A DNA stretch of 6,080 bases from an uncultured Chloroflexota bacterium (GTDB lineage Bacteria > Chloroflexota > UBA4733), in contig CALBSQ010000137.1 of NCBI GenBank assembly GCA_937967325.1, positions 1 to 6,080 on the forward strand. Direction: 5' to 3'. How positions within the stretch are numbered: the stretch's first letter is position 1; every line of letters starts with the position of its first letter. Below are positions 1 through 5,837 of the stretch, in pieces. Under the pieces are notes generated by a model. It was given only the letters and a program-made list of their open reading frames with translations. It did not search any database and had not been told where the DNA came from. The position numbers were made by a program, and so were the translations under genes.

Positions 1-109
1 GCAGCAGCCGCTGCACCTGGTCCGCGGCAATGGTGGAGAATTCGTCGTCCGACGCCGCCACGGTGATGGACGGCATTGCGCGTCGGTCAGAGGTCGGTCG
101 ATCAGCCAT
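1..109 (-). CDS. N-terminus of an unidentified protein (gene runs off the window)
   Basis: The minus strand has an ATG at 109-107 and stays open to the window edge, giving 36 codons that begin MADRPTSDRRAMPSITVAAS. The start lies 2 bp after the stop of the upstream 265-residue protein gene. An AGGGA element inside the end of that gene is about 13 nt before the ATG, so translational coupling is likely. An internal ATG at codon 12 (76-74) is an alternative start; it has no obvious ribosome binding site. After a charged leader the sequence reads as a beta strand (PSITVAA) followed by an acidic, amphipathic helix (DDEFSTIAADQVQRLL). This resembles the opening of NagB/6-phosphogluconolactonase-type proteins, but 36 residues cannot settle a family. 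The position suggests it is the last visible member of the his transcription unit. Confidence 0.6.
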   Translation of the reverse strand, partial: MADRPTSDRRAMPSITVAASDDEFSTIAADQVQRLL

Positions 110-111
110 AG

Positions 112-909
112 TTAGTTTGATGTCCCTCGAAATGGAATGACGACCGGCGTGTCGCCACGGTGCTCGTGCGCTTCGCGACGGAGGTGGGGATCGAGACTAT
201 CTACCGCCGTCCGTAGCTCCGCCAGGCGCTTCTGGACGGCGGCAGCATCGGCATCGCTCGGGAAACCGATCGCGACGCCCGCTGCTCCGGTAGCGACCAG
301 CGCCTCCAGATCCTCCGCGACGATCCGGTTCGACAGGACCACCGCCGGCCCACGGACGGCGGCGACCGCCAGCGCAATCCAGAGCAGCTCGTCGCCGCCG
401 AGTCGGGGATCACGTCCGGCCACTTCCAGGAAAAAGCCCTCGACCGGCAACAACGCGGCCGCGCGCAGCCCATCGAGCTCGATCGCTTGGTCCAGGTGAG
501 CATACATGCCACGACGACGCGGGGAAAAGCAGGCCGCCAGGCAGTCCCGCGGGCGCAGCGCCGCCGCGTCCATTCCCGCCGCCATCCAGCCGTCCACGTC
601 GGCGCCGGAAAGAGGGCGAGACGATCGGGGCCAGGCCACCAGTGGCCAGTCTGCCTCGACCGACGGTCGCTCCAACGTCTGATCGGCCTGCACCGGCAGC
701 AGCGCGGCATCGACTCGCGATTCGCGAGCAGCACCCACCATCCCGGCGCCGAGCGTCGGCAGCGCGGCAAGCAGCGCCAACTCGGGGCGCCGGACGGAAG
801 CCTGGCGCGGCCGGCCAAAGCCAACCGTGCTCGACTCCTCACGCCCGGCTCGCCGCAACAGATCAAACAACCGGCTGTGGCTCGCAGTTGGGGGAGAGCC
901 TTCCGCCAT
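112..909 (-). CDS. Hypothetical protein, possible alpha/beta-barrel-like fold, at the end of the his cluster
   Basis: This 265-residue protein is not one I recognise as a named enzyme. I chose the ATG at 909 because an AAGGA sits 9 nt upstream of it. An in-frame GTG at 939 would add ten residues but has no comparable ribosome binding site. The sequence alternates hydrophobic strands with Ala-rich helices: DAALLPV (about 67-73), WPLVAWP (88-94), LRAAALLPVEGFFLEV (148-163), GPAVVLSN (187-194) and ALVATGAAGVAIGFP (203-217). The GAAGVAIG segment resembles the late phosphate-binding loop of TIM barrels, which makes a divergent barrel possible, but this is inference. A Gly-Phe-Gly with flanking Arg (GFGRPRQ, 30-36) precedes the first strand. 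There is no signal peptide or membrane span, so it is probably cytosolic. It lies 127 bp downstream of hisIE and 2 bp before the next gene, so it is probably co-transcribed with the his genes. Its function is unknown. Confidence 0.8.
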   Translation of the reverse strand: MAEGSPPTASHSRLFDLLRRAGREESSTVGFGRPRQASVRRPELALLAALPTLGAGMVGAARESRVDAALLPVQADQTLERPSVEADWPLVAWPRSSRPLSGADVDGWMAAGMDAAALRPRDCLAACFSPRRRGMYAHLDQAIELDGLRAAALLPVEGFFLEVAGRDPRLGGDELLWIALAVAAVRGPAVVLSNRIVAEDLEALVATGAAGVAIGFPSDADAAAVQKRLAELRTAVDSLDPHLRREAHEHRGDTPVVIPFRGTSN

Positions 910-1036
910 GCGTCTCAGTCCTTCGAGCCCGACCGCCACGCGGTCAGGATGATGTCAACGTCCAGCACGCGACTATTCAACATCACCATTGTACAGCCGC
1001 CGATGGCAGGGCGTGAGGAATAAACAGGCGTCTCCC

Positions 1037-1684
1037 CTAGCGTTTGCGCGACTCGAGCTGCGCAAATACCTCATCGGGGCTCACCTCACACGCCGCGAGC
1101 ATGACCAGGGTATGGAACCAGAGGTCGGCGACTTCGCTGGATGTACGCTCGGCGACGCCATTCTTGGCGGCGATGATGACCTCCGCCGCTTCCTCCCCCA
1201 CCTTTTTGCCAATCTTATCGACGCCCTCGGCGAGCAGGTAGCGGACATAGGACCCCTCAGGCATCGTTCGCTTGCGCTCGAGGATGACCCGCCAAACTTC
1301 CAGCAGCACGCCGGCCCGGCTGGCATCCGCCGGCGGCGCGGCGGTTGTTTGCCCAGTCGCGTCTCCCAGTCGGGTGAAGAAGCACGACCGCGCGCCGGTA
1401 TGGCAGGCCGGACCGCTGGGGTCGACGAGATAGAGCAGACTATCCCCGTCGCAATCGAGGCGCGCCTCACGCACGCGAAAGACGTTGCCCGAGGTCTTCC
1501 CTCGGTCCCACAGCGCTTGCCGGCTCCGGCTGTAGAAGTGCGCCCGTCCAGTGTCCAGCGTCAGTTGCAAGGCCTCGGCGTTGGCATAGGCCAACTGCAG
1601 CACTTCCCCGGTCACCGCGTGCTGCATGACCACGGGCAGCAGGCCGTTCTCCGGCCAGGAAATCGACGGCAGCGGCGCTGTCAC
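1037..1684 (-). CDS. hisIE: HisIE: phosphoribosyl-AMP cyclohydrolase / phosphoribosyl-ATP pyrophosphatase
   Basis: This is a bifunctional cytosolic enzyme for the second and third steps of histidine synthesis. It hydrolyses PR-ATP to PR-AMP and opens the purine ring to give ProFAR. The 215 residues hold a HisI domain (about 8-110) followed by a HisE domain (about 123-213). In HisI the family signatures are visible: YSRSRQALWDRGKTSGN (51-67), the metal-binding aspartates D77, D79 and D81 in DCDGD, and GPACHTGARSCF with C94, H95 and C101. In HisE there is EGSYVRYLL (143-151), DKIGKKVGEEAAEVIIAAKN (156-175) with E164/E165, and E184, D187 and H191 in the EVADLWFH helix. Length and domain order are normal for the fusion. 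The start is a GTG that overlaps the hisF stop as GTGA, indicating translational coupling. The stop is TAG. Confidence 0.96.
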   Translation of the reverse strand: MTAPLPSISWPENGLLPVVMQHAVTGEVLQLAYANAEALQLTLDTGRAHFYSRSRQALWDRGKTSGNVFRVREARLDCDGDSLLYLVDPSGPACHTGARSCFFTRLGDATGQTTAAPPADASRAGVLLEVWRVILERKRTMPEGSYVRYLLAEGVDKIGKKVGEEAAEVIIAAKNGVAERTSSEVADLWFHTLVMLAACEVSPDEVFAQLESRKR

Positions 1685-2448
1685 CCGACCCCATCCATTC
1701 GGACCTCGACGCCGCGTCCGCGCAAGTAGCGCTTGACCTCGGGAACCGTGGTCTCGCCGTAGTGGAAGACGCCGGCGGCGAGCGCCGCGTCCGCCCGGCC
1801 CTTGACCAGCACGTCGTAGAAATCCTCCAGCTTGCCCGCGCCACCGCTGGCCACCACCGGCACCGGCAGGGCCTCGGCGATCATGCGCGTGAGGCGCAGC
1901 TCGTACCCGGCCTTGGTGCCGTCGGCGTCGATGCTGTTCACCACGATCTCGCCGGCCCCCAGCTCAACCCCGCGGCGCGCCCACGCCAGCGCCTCCATCC
2001 CGGTCGGGCGGCGGCCCCCGTGCGTCACCACCTCGTACTGCGTGCCGTTCCAGCGCACATCCATTGACAACACGATGCACTGGCTGCCGAACCGGCGCGC
2101 GCTCTCGGCAACCAGCTCCGGCGTCGCCACGGCGTGTGAGTTGAGGGACACTTTGTCGGCGCCGGCACGCAACATGCGCTTGACGTCGTCCGGCGTCTTG
2201 ACGCCGCCCCCCACCGTCAGTGGGATGAAGAGCTGCTCCGCGCAGCGCTCCAGCACGTCGACAAAGAGGCCGCGCTCCTCCGCCGAGGCGGTGATGTCGT
2301 AAAAGACCAGCTCGTCGGCGCCCTGCTCATTGTAGGCGGCGGCCAGCTCGACCGGATCGCCCACCTCTCGATCAGCGGAGAACTTGACGCCGCGAATCAC
2401 TTTGCCGCGCGCCACATCTAGGCAGGCAATCACGCGCGAGGTCAGCAC
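1681..2448 (-). CDS. hisF: HisF: imidazole glycerol phosphate synthase, cyclase subunit
   Basis: HisF is the cyclase half of imidazole glycerol phosphate synthase. It uses ammonia channelled from HisH to turn PRFAR into imidazole glycerol phosphate and AICAR. The 255-residue (beta/alpha)8 barrel has the standard opening (LTSRVIACLDV) with catalytic D11. The second catalytic aspartate, D130, lies in LSMDVRW. These numbers match the Thermotoga maritima enzyme. Also visible are PLTVGGGVKTPDD (76-88), the NSIDADGTKAGY loop (171-182) and the C-terminal phosphate-binding strand VVASGGAGKLEDF (198-210). The frame is open upstream to 2670, but the extra residues are basic and unlike HisF, so I placed the start at the GTG at 2448, which gives the usual family N-terminus; an AGG lies 9 nt upstream. 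Its 3' end overlaps hisIE by 4 bp. Unlike the other junctions, 118 bp separate it from hisA. Confidence 0.96.
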   Translation of the reverse strand: MLTSRVIACLDVARGKVIRGVKFSADREVGDPVELAAAYNEQGADELVFYDITASAEERGLFVDVLERCAEQLFIPLTVGGGVKTPDDVKRMLRAGADKVSLNSHAVATPELVAESARRFGSQCIVLSMDVRWNGTQYEVVTHGGRRPTGMEALAWARRGVELGAGEIVVNSIDADGTKAGYELRLTRMIAEALPVPVVASGGAGKLEDFYDVLVKGRADAALAAGVFHYGETTVPEVKRYLRGRGVEVRMDGVG

Positions 2449-2466
2449 GGCCGAGCACCTGCGTTG

Positions 2467-2566
2467 CAAGTGGGCAATACCCGAGGTGACAGGGATGCCG
2501 GGGCCGCGATTGCCCACCCACAAGTGGGTACCCGCGGCCAAGCGACCGGGGCGACTGCAGTCGCTT
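2467..2566. repeat. Nested inverted and direct repeats in the hisA-hisF spacer
   Basis: This spacer contains more symmetry than expected. GCGACTGCAGTCGC (2551-2564) is a perfect 14-bp palindrome starting 2 nt past the hisA stop in transcript sense. It competes with a second pairing of AAGCGAC (2540-2546) with GTCGCTT (2560-2566). ACCCAC (2516-2521) and GTGGGT (2524-2529) flank two bases. GTGGGCAAT (2470-2478) and ATTGCCCAC (2509-2517) form a 9-bp inverted repeat around 30 bp. CAAGTGGG followed by TACCCG occurs twice (2467-2483, with CAA inserted, and 2521-2534). No U-run follows any stem, so this is not a classical intrinsic terminator. It could be an mRNA processing or stability element, an operator, or the remains of a small repeat element. 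The repeats are seen directly; the role is unknown. Confidence 0.6.
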
Positions 2567-3325
2567 TCATTGGGCGAGGGCCGTCCGCGGGACGGGGGAT
2601 GCCGCAGCCGCCGCCGCTTCGACCGCCTCCGCGTAGCGAAGTCGCCCGTCGTACAGCGCGCGCCCCACAATCACGGCCTCGGCCCCAATGGCACGCAGAT
2701 CGCCAACGTGCTTGGCATCGCTCACCCCGCCCGAGGCAATCACCGGCACCGCGACGACAGCCATGAGTTCCTGAATTCCAGCAAAGTTCGGACCGGTAAG
2801 CGTCCCATCGCGCAAGATGTCGGTAGTGATGATCCGGCGCACGCCGCGGTCGACCAGGTCTCGCGCAAACGTCAGCGCGTCCACATCCGTGGTGTGCAGC
2901 CAGCCACGCATGGCGACCAGTCCGTCTCGCGTGTCGAGCCCCAGCACGATCTGCTCGCCCCAGCGAGCGCAGGCCTCAGTCACGATGCCCGGCTCCTCGA
3001 CGGCAACGGTTCCAAGAACAACGCGACGTGCTCCCAATGCCAGCAACTGCTCGATCCGCTCCAGGCTACGGATGCCGCCGCTGACCTGGACCGGCATCCG
3101 GCAGGCTGCGACGATCGCCGCGACCGCGTCGGCGTTACCTGGCGAGCCAGCCGCGGCGGCGTCGAGATCGACGACGTGCAGCATCGGCGCGCCTTCCGCT
3201 TGCCAGCGCAATGCGGCCCGCACTGGGTCGTCATCGAACACGGTGGAGCGGGCGAAGTCCCCTTGCACGAGCCGAACGCAGCGGCCGCCCTGGATGTCCA
3301 CCGCCGGGATGACCTGAAACTCCAC
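2567..3325 (-). CDS. hisA: HisA: ProFAR isomerase
   Basis: HisA converts ProFAR to PRFAR by an Amadori rearrangement, the fourth step of histidine synthesis, in the cytosol. The 252-residue (beta/alpha)8 barrel opens with FQVIPAVDIQGGRCVRLVQGD, carrying catalytic D10. The second catalytic aspartate is D131 in GLDTRDG. Further family signatures are HVVDLDAA (50-57), VQVSGGIRS (79-87), TTDILRDGTLTGPN (167-180), VIASGGVSD (195-203) and the phosphate-binding AVIVGRALYDG (217-227). The C-terminal tail beyond about residue 235 is Ala-rich and slightly longer than usual. The start is a GTG at 3325, one base after the hisH TGA, so the two are probably translationally coupled. GGAG within the end of hisH, about 12 nt upstream, is the likely ribosome binding site. 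Confusion with TrpF or the dual-function PriA is unlikely but not excluded by sequence alone. Confidence 0.95.
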   Translation of the reverse strand: MEFQVIPAVDIQGGRCVRLVQGDFARSTVFDDDPVRAALRWQAEGAPMLHVVDLDAAAAGSPGNADAVAAIVAACRMPVQVSGGIRSLERIEQLLALGARRVVLGTVAVEEPGIVTEACARWGEQIVLGLDTRDGLVAMRGWLHTTDVDALTFARDLVDRGVRRIITTDILRDGTLTGPNFAGIQELMAVVAVPVIASGGVSDAKHVGDLRAIGAEAVIVGRALYDGRLRYAEAVEAAAAAASPVPRTALAQ

Positions 3326-3326
3326 C

Positions 3327-3941
3327 TCAGGCCGCTTCTCCGGTCAGCCGGACGAAGTTGCGCAACAGCGCCAGCCCCCAGCGACCGCTCTTCTCCGGGT
3401 GAAACTGCGTCGCCATCAAGTTGTCGCGGGCCAGCACCGAAGCGAAGACATCGCCGTAGTCCGTCTGACCGACAACACAGCCATCGTCGTCCGGCGCCGC
3501 GTAGTAGGAGTGGACGAAGTAGAAGTTGGCGCCATCGGGGATTCCCGCCATGAGCGGGTGGTCAGCCACCTGTCGCACCTGATTCCAGCCCATGTGTGGC
3601 ACCTTGGTCCCCGACGGCAGTCGCCGCACCACGCCCGGAAACACGTCCATGCAAGGGTGCTTCCCCCCCTCCTCGCTGTAGGTCAGGAGCACCTGCAGTC
3701 CCATGCACACCCCGAGGTACGGCTTCCCTGATTGCACGGTCTCGACGATCACCTCTTCCAGGTTTCTGGCCCGCAGATTCGCCATCGTATCGCTGGCGGC
3801 GCCGACACCCGGCACCACCACCGCCTGGGCGCAGCGGACTACCGTGGGATTGTCGGTGACCTGTACGTCTGCTCCGGCCAGTCGCAGCCCGTGCGTGATG
3901 CTGCGCAGATTCCCGGCGTCGTAATCGACGACCGCGATCAT
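3327..3941 (-). CDS. hisH: HisH: imidazole glycerol phosphate synthase, glutamine amidotransferase subunit
   Basis: HisH is the glutaminase half of imidazole glycerol phosphate synthase. It hydrolyses glutamine and passes ammonia to HisF. The 204-residue class I amidotransferase has the family start IAVVDYDAGNLRS, the oxyanion-strand motif VPGVGA (43-48), nucleophile C79 in YLGVCMGLQ, and the rest of the triad, H181 and E183, in ATQFHPEKSG. KVPHMGWN (113-120) and FYFVHSYYA (140-148) are also typical. Length is normal. The ATG at 3941 is supported by GGAAGG about 6 nt upstream. It is the first his gene in this window. The gene upstream is a sugar-acid dehydratase, so hisG, hisD, hisC and hisB are not immediately adjacent on this side. 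Confidence 0.96.
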   Translation of the reverse strand: MIAVVDYDAGNLRSITHGLRLAGADVQVTDNPTVVRCAQAVVVPGVGAASDTMANLRARNLEEVIVETVQSGKPYLGVCMGLQVLLTYSEEGGKHPCMDVFPGVVRRLPSGTKVPHMGWNQVRQVADHPLMAGIPDGANFYFVHSYYAAPDDDGCVVGQTDYGDVFASVLARDNLMATQFHPEKSGRWGLALLRNFVRLTGEAA

Positions 3942-3974
3942 AAGAGCCCTTCCAGGAACAAAAAGCGCCGCGTC

Positions 3975-3980
3975 AGTATA
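3975..3980 (-). promoter_or_regulatory. Candidate -10 element (TATACT) ahead of hisH
   Basis: The 57-bp gap between the dehydratase gene and hisH contains TATACT on the minus strand, five of six matches to a sigma-70 -10 box, about 34 bp before the hisH ATG. No convincing -35 is seen at 16-18 bp upstream, where the sequence lies in the end of the dehydratase gene. A GC-rich stretch followed by five T in transcript sense (3960-3964) lies just downstream. It can form only a weak 4-bp CGCG stem, so I do not call a terminator. If the box is used, the his genes would have their own start independent of the dehydratase gene. Confidence 0.25.
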
Positions 3981-3998
3981 CCTTTCGCGTGGTGGCCC

Positions 3999-5627
3999 TC
4001 ACAGCACCGCGCCGAGGATCCAGGGGTTGAACTCCTCGTCGCCCATGCCATTGCTTTCGCTCTTGCTGCGCTTGCCCGAGGCCACCGCAAGGACTTCCTC
4101 GAAGATCTCGCGGCCCACTTCCTCCACTGGCACTCCATCCAGGATACGACCAGCGTTGACGTCCATATCGTTCCGCAGTTTCTGGTACAGCGCGCCGTTC
4201 GTGGCGATCTTGAGCGACGGAGCCGGCTTGAAGCCGAAGACGGAGCCGCGGCCCGTGGTGAAGGCGACGATGTTGCAGCCGCTGGCAACCTGTCCCGTCA
4301 CCGATACCGGGTCGTAGCCGGGCGTGTCGACATGCACGAAGCCTCGCGCGGTGATCGGCTCGGCGTACTCGTAGACACCGTTCAGCGGCGTCGTGCCGCC
4401 TTTGGCGACCGCGCCCAGCGACTTTTCAAACACGGTGGTCAGGCCGCCGGCCTTGTTCCCCGGCGTCGGATTGTTGTCGATCTCGAAGTTATTGCGGGCG
4501 GTGTAGTCCTCCCACCAGCGGATGCGCTCGATCAGCTTTTCGCCGACGGAGCGGGAGCTGGCGCGGCGCGTGAGCATGTGCTCGGCGCCATATACCTCCG
4601 GCGTTTCGCCCAGCGCCACGGTGCCACCCTGCTGCACGATGAGGTCGGCGGCGTAGCCCAGCGCCGGGTTCGCCGTCACGCCCGACCAGCCGTCGCTGCC
4701 GCCGCACTGCAGCGCCAGCACCAGCTCGCTGGCCGGCACGGTGGTACGGCAGCACTGCTCCGCCGCGGGCAACAGCTCCTCGACGGCGCGGATGCCGGCG
4801 GCAATGGTCTCGCGCGATCCGCCGATGTCCTGGATCACCAGCAACGGCAAGGGGCCGTGACCGTTGGTGTGCGCCAGCAGCCCGGTATTCTGCACCAGGT
4901 CCATCACCTGGTTGATCTCGCAGCCCAGGCCGACGATGACGGCTCCGGCGACGCAGGGGTGGTGGGCGAAACCGGCGAGCGTGCGCTGCAGCATGAACAC
5001 CTCGCGGCTGCCATAACGCGAGCCGCAGCCGCTCTTGTGCGTCAGCCCGATCACGCCGTCGACGTGTGGGTAGTCGCGCAGCGCGTCACCGCCGAAGTGT
5101 TCCATGATGTGCCGAACCACGCCGGAGCTGCAGTTGACCGACGGGATCACGGCGATATAGTTGCGCGTGCCTACGCGGCCGTCACGGCGGACAAACCCTT
5201 CGAAGGTCCGCCGTTCCGTTTCCGATGCCAGGGTTACTGGACGCGCCTCGGCGCCAAAGTCGTAATCGCGGGCAAAGGCGCGGACGGCGACGTTGTGGCT
5301 GTGGACGTGGTCGCCGGGCGCGATGGGCTGGGTGGCAAAGCCGATAATTTGGCCGTAGCGCCGCACCGGCTCCCCTTCGCCGATCGAGCGCAAGGCGACC
5401 TTATGCCCGGCAGGCACTGGTCTGGCAACACGCAGTAGTTGCCCCTGCCAGCGCAGCTGCGTCCCGGGCGCCAGGGTTTGTTTGGCAATGACGACATCAT
5501 CGCTGGGGTGGAGGCGAATCGTGACCTGCTCCAGCTCCACGGGCTGGCTCGGCGCCGTTTCGAGGGAGGCGTTGATGGGTGATTCTGCTATTCCGGCCAC
5601 GAAAGGCACTCCTATCGCCGCGGTCAT
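3999..5627 (-). CDS. uxaA: UxaA/GarD-family sugar-acid dehydratase (altronate dehydratase-like)
   Basis: This is a 542-residue hydrolyase of the altronate/galactarate dehydratase family. Such enzymes are iron-dependent cytosolic lyases that remove water from a sugar acid to give a 2-keto-3-deoxy product. It has an N-terminal SAF-type domain (about 33-117) ending GDHVHSHNVAV. The catalytic region follows, with RDGRVGTRNYIAVIPSVNCS (148-167), GLTHKSGCGSRYG (194-206), GLGCEINQ (233-240), QCGGSDGWSGVTANPALG (307-324), TPGYDPVSVTGQVASGCNIVAFTTGRGS (435-462) and the family ending EFNPWILGAVL. Conserved C166, C201, C236, C308 and C451 are candidate metal ligands. The frame is open to 5792, but the upstream part is unlike the family, so I start at the ATG at 5627; its ribosome binding site is weak. 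Motifs do not separate altronate from galactarate or other aldarate substrates. No other hexuronate genes are in view. Confidence 0.88.
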   Translation of the reverse strand: MTAAIGVPFVAGIAESPINASLETAPSQPVELEQVTIRLHPSDDVVIAKQTLAPGTQLRWQGQLLRVARPVPAGHKVALRSIGEGEPVRRYGQIIGFATQPIAPGDHVHSHNVAVRAFARDYDFGAEARPVTLASETERRTFEGFVRRDGRVGTRNYIAVIPSVNCSSGVVRHIMEHFGGDALRDYPHVDGVIGLTHKSGCGSRYGSREVFMLQRTLAGFAHHPCVAGAVIVGLGCEINQVMDLVQNTGLLAHTNGHGPLPLLVIQDIGGSRETIAAGIRAVEELLPAAEQCCRTTVPASELVLALQCGGSDGWSGVTANPALGYAADLIVQQGGTVALGETPEVYGAEHMLTRRASSRSVGEKLIERIRWWEDYTARNNFEIDNNPTPGNKAGGLTTVFEKSLGAVAKGGTTPLNGVYEYAEPITARGFVHVDTPGYDPVSVTGQVASGCNIVAFTTGRGSVFGFKPAPSLKIATNGALYQKLRNDMDVNAGRILDGVPVEEVGREIFEEVLAVASGKRSKSESNGMGDEEFNPWILGAVL

Positions 5628-5671
5628 GTGAATCTCTGCCCGCGGCCGCGGTCCGCGTTTTTCCTGGCAAC

Positions 5672-5701
5672 AGTGTACTAGTGGACCGCCCGACAAACCA
5701 A
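5672..5701 (-). promoter_or_regulatory. Candidate promoter for the dehydratase gene
   Basis: On the minus strand, TTGGTT (5701-5696) and TACACT (5677-5672) are separated by 18 bp. The -10 matches the sigma-70 consensus at four positions and the -35 at three. A start near 5665 would leave about 38 nt before the ATG at 5627. It is weak, but lies in the only A+T-richer part of this side of the spacer. Confidence 0.25.
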
Positions 5702-5780
5702 ATAGCGGTGGACCGGGCCATTCTAAGGCCACTCTTTGGTCCGCCCGGCGCCACTGGTACGCGAAATGCGTTCCATTGCC

Positions 5781-5810
5781 TTGAGGCAGCATAAACAGGC
5801 GGACGATACT
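5781..5810 (+). promoter_or_regulatory. Candidate promoter for the exported-protein gene
   Basis: TTGAGG (5781-5786) and GATACT (5805-5810) are 18 bp apart, each matching four of six positions of the sigma-70 consensus. A start near 5817 would give a leader of about 20 nt containing the strong GAGGAGA ribosome binding site at 5826-5832. Confidence 0.3.
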
Positions 5811-5837
5811 GATCGACGAGTAACCGAGGAGACAACA

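Larger units (their letters stand above)
5628..5837. promoter_or_regulatory. Divergent intergenic region with repeated GG(A/T)CCG motifs
   Basis: These 210 bp separate the divergently transcribed dehydratase gene and the exported-protein gene, so promoters for both are expected here. GG(A/T)CCG occurs four times: at 5650, 5683, 5710 and 5738. GTGGACCG is repeated at 5681 and 5708, 27 bp apart. GG(A/T)CCGCCCG is repeated at 5683 and 5738. The copies at 5710 (GGACC) and 5738 (GGTCC) also form an inverted pair. Several bracket the candidate dehydratase promoter, so they could be operator half-sites for a local regulator. No regulator gene is visible, and in GC-rich DNA some of this may be chance. 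I see no small gene or RNA gene in the stretch. Confidence 0.4.

Noticed and set aside
988..993. A TACAAT -10-like box between hisIE and the orphan gene
   Set aside because: No -35-like hexamer is found at 16-18 bp upstream, and the box overlaps the start of a possible small ORF; too weak to list.
2449..2670. An N-terminal extension of HisF from an upstream in-frame start at 2670
   Set aside because: The extra 74 residues overlap hisA, are basic and unlike HisF, and the GTG at 2448 gives the standard N-terminus.
2384..3553. A 389-codon open frame on the plus strand, antisense to hisF, hisA and hisH
   Set aside because: It spans three intact opposite-strand his genes and reads as low-complexity Arg/His/Pro-rich sequence, so it is a shadow.
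3958..3985. An intrinsic terminator after the dehydratase gene
   Set aside because: There is a T5 run after a GC-rich stretch, but only a 4-bp stem with a long loop can be drawn, and the run sits in the hisH leader.
3732..5438. A 568-codon open frame on the plus strand, antisense to hisH and the dehydratase gene
   Set aside because: It lies opposite well-conserved enzymes, has the His/Arg/Ala/Val-rich composition of an antisense frame in GC-rich DNA, and matches no known domain.
5628..5792. An N-terminal extension of the dehydratase to 5792
   Set aside because: The extra 55 residues do not resemble the family and would cover the likely promoter region; the ATG at 5627 gives a normal length.
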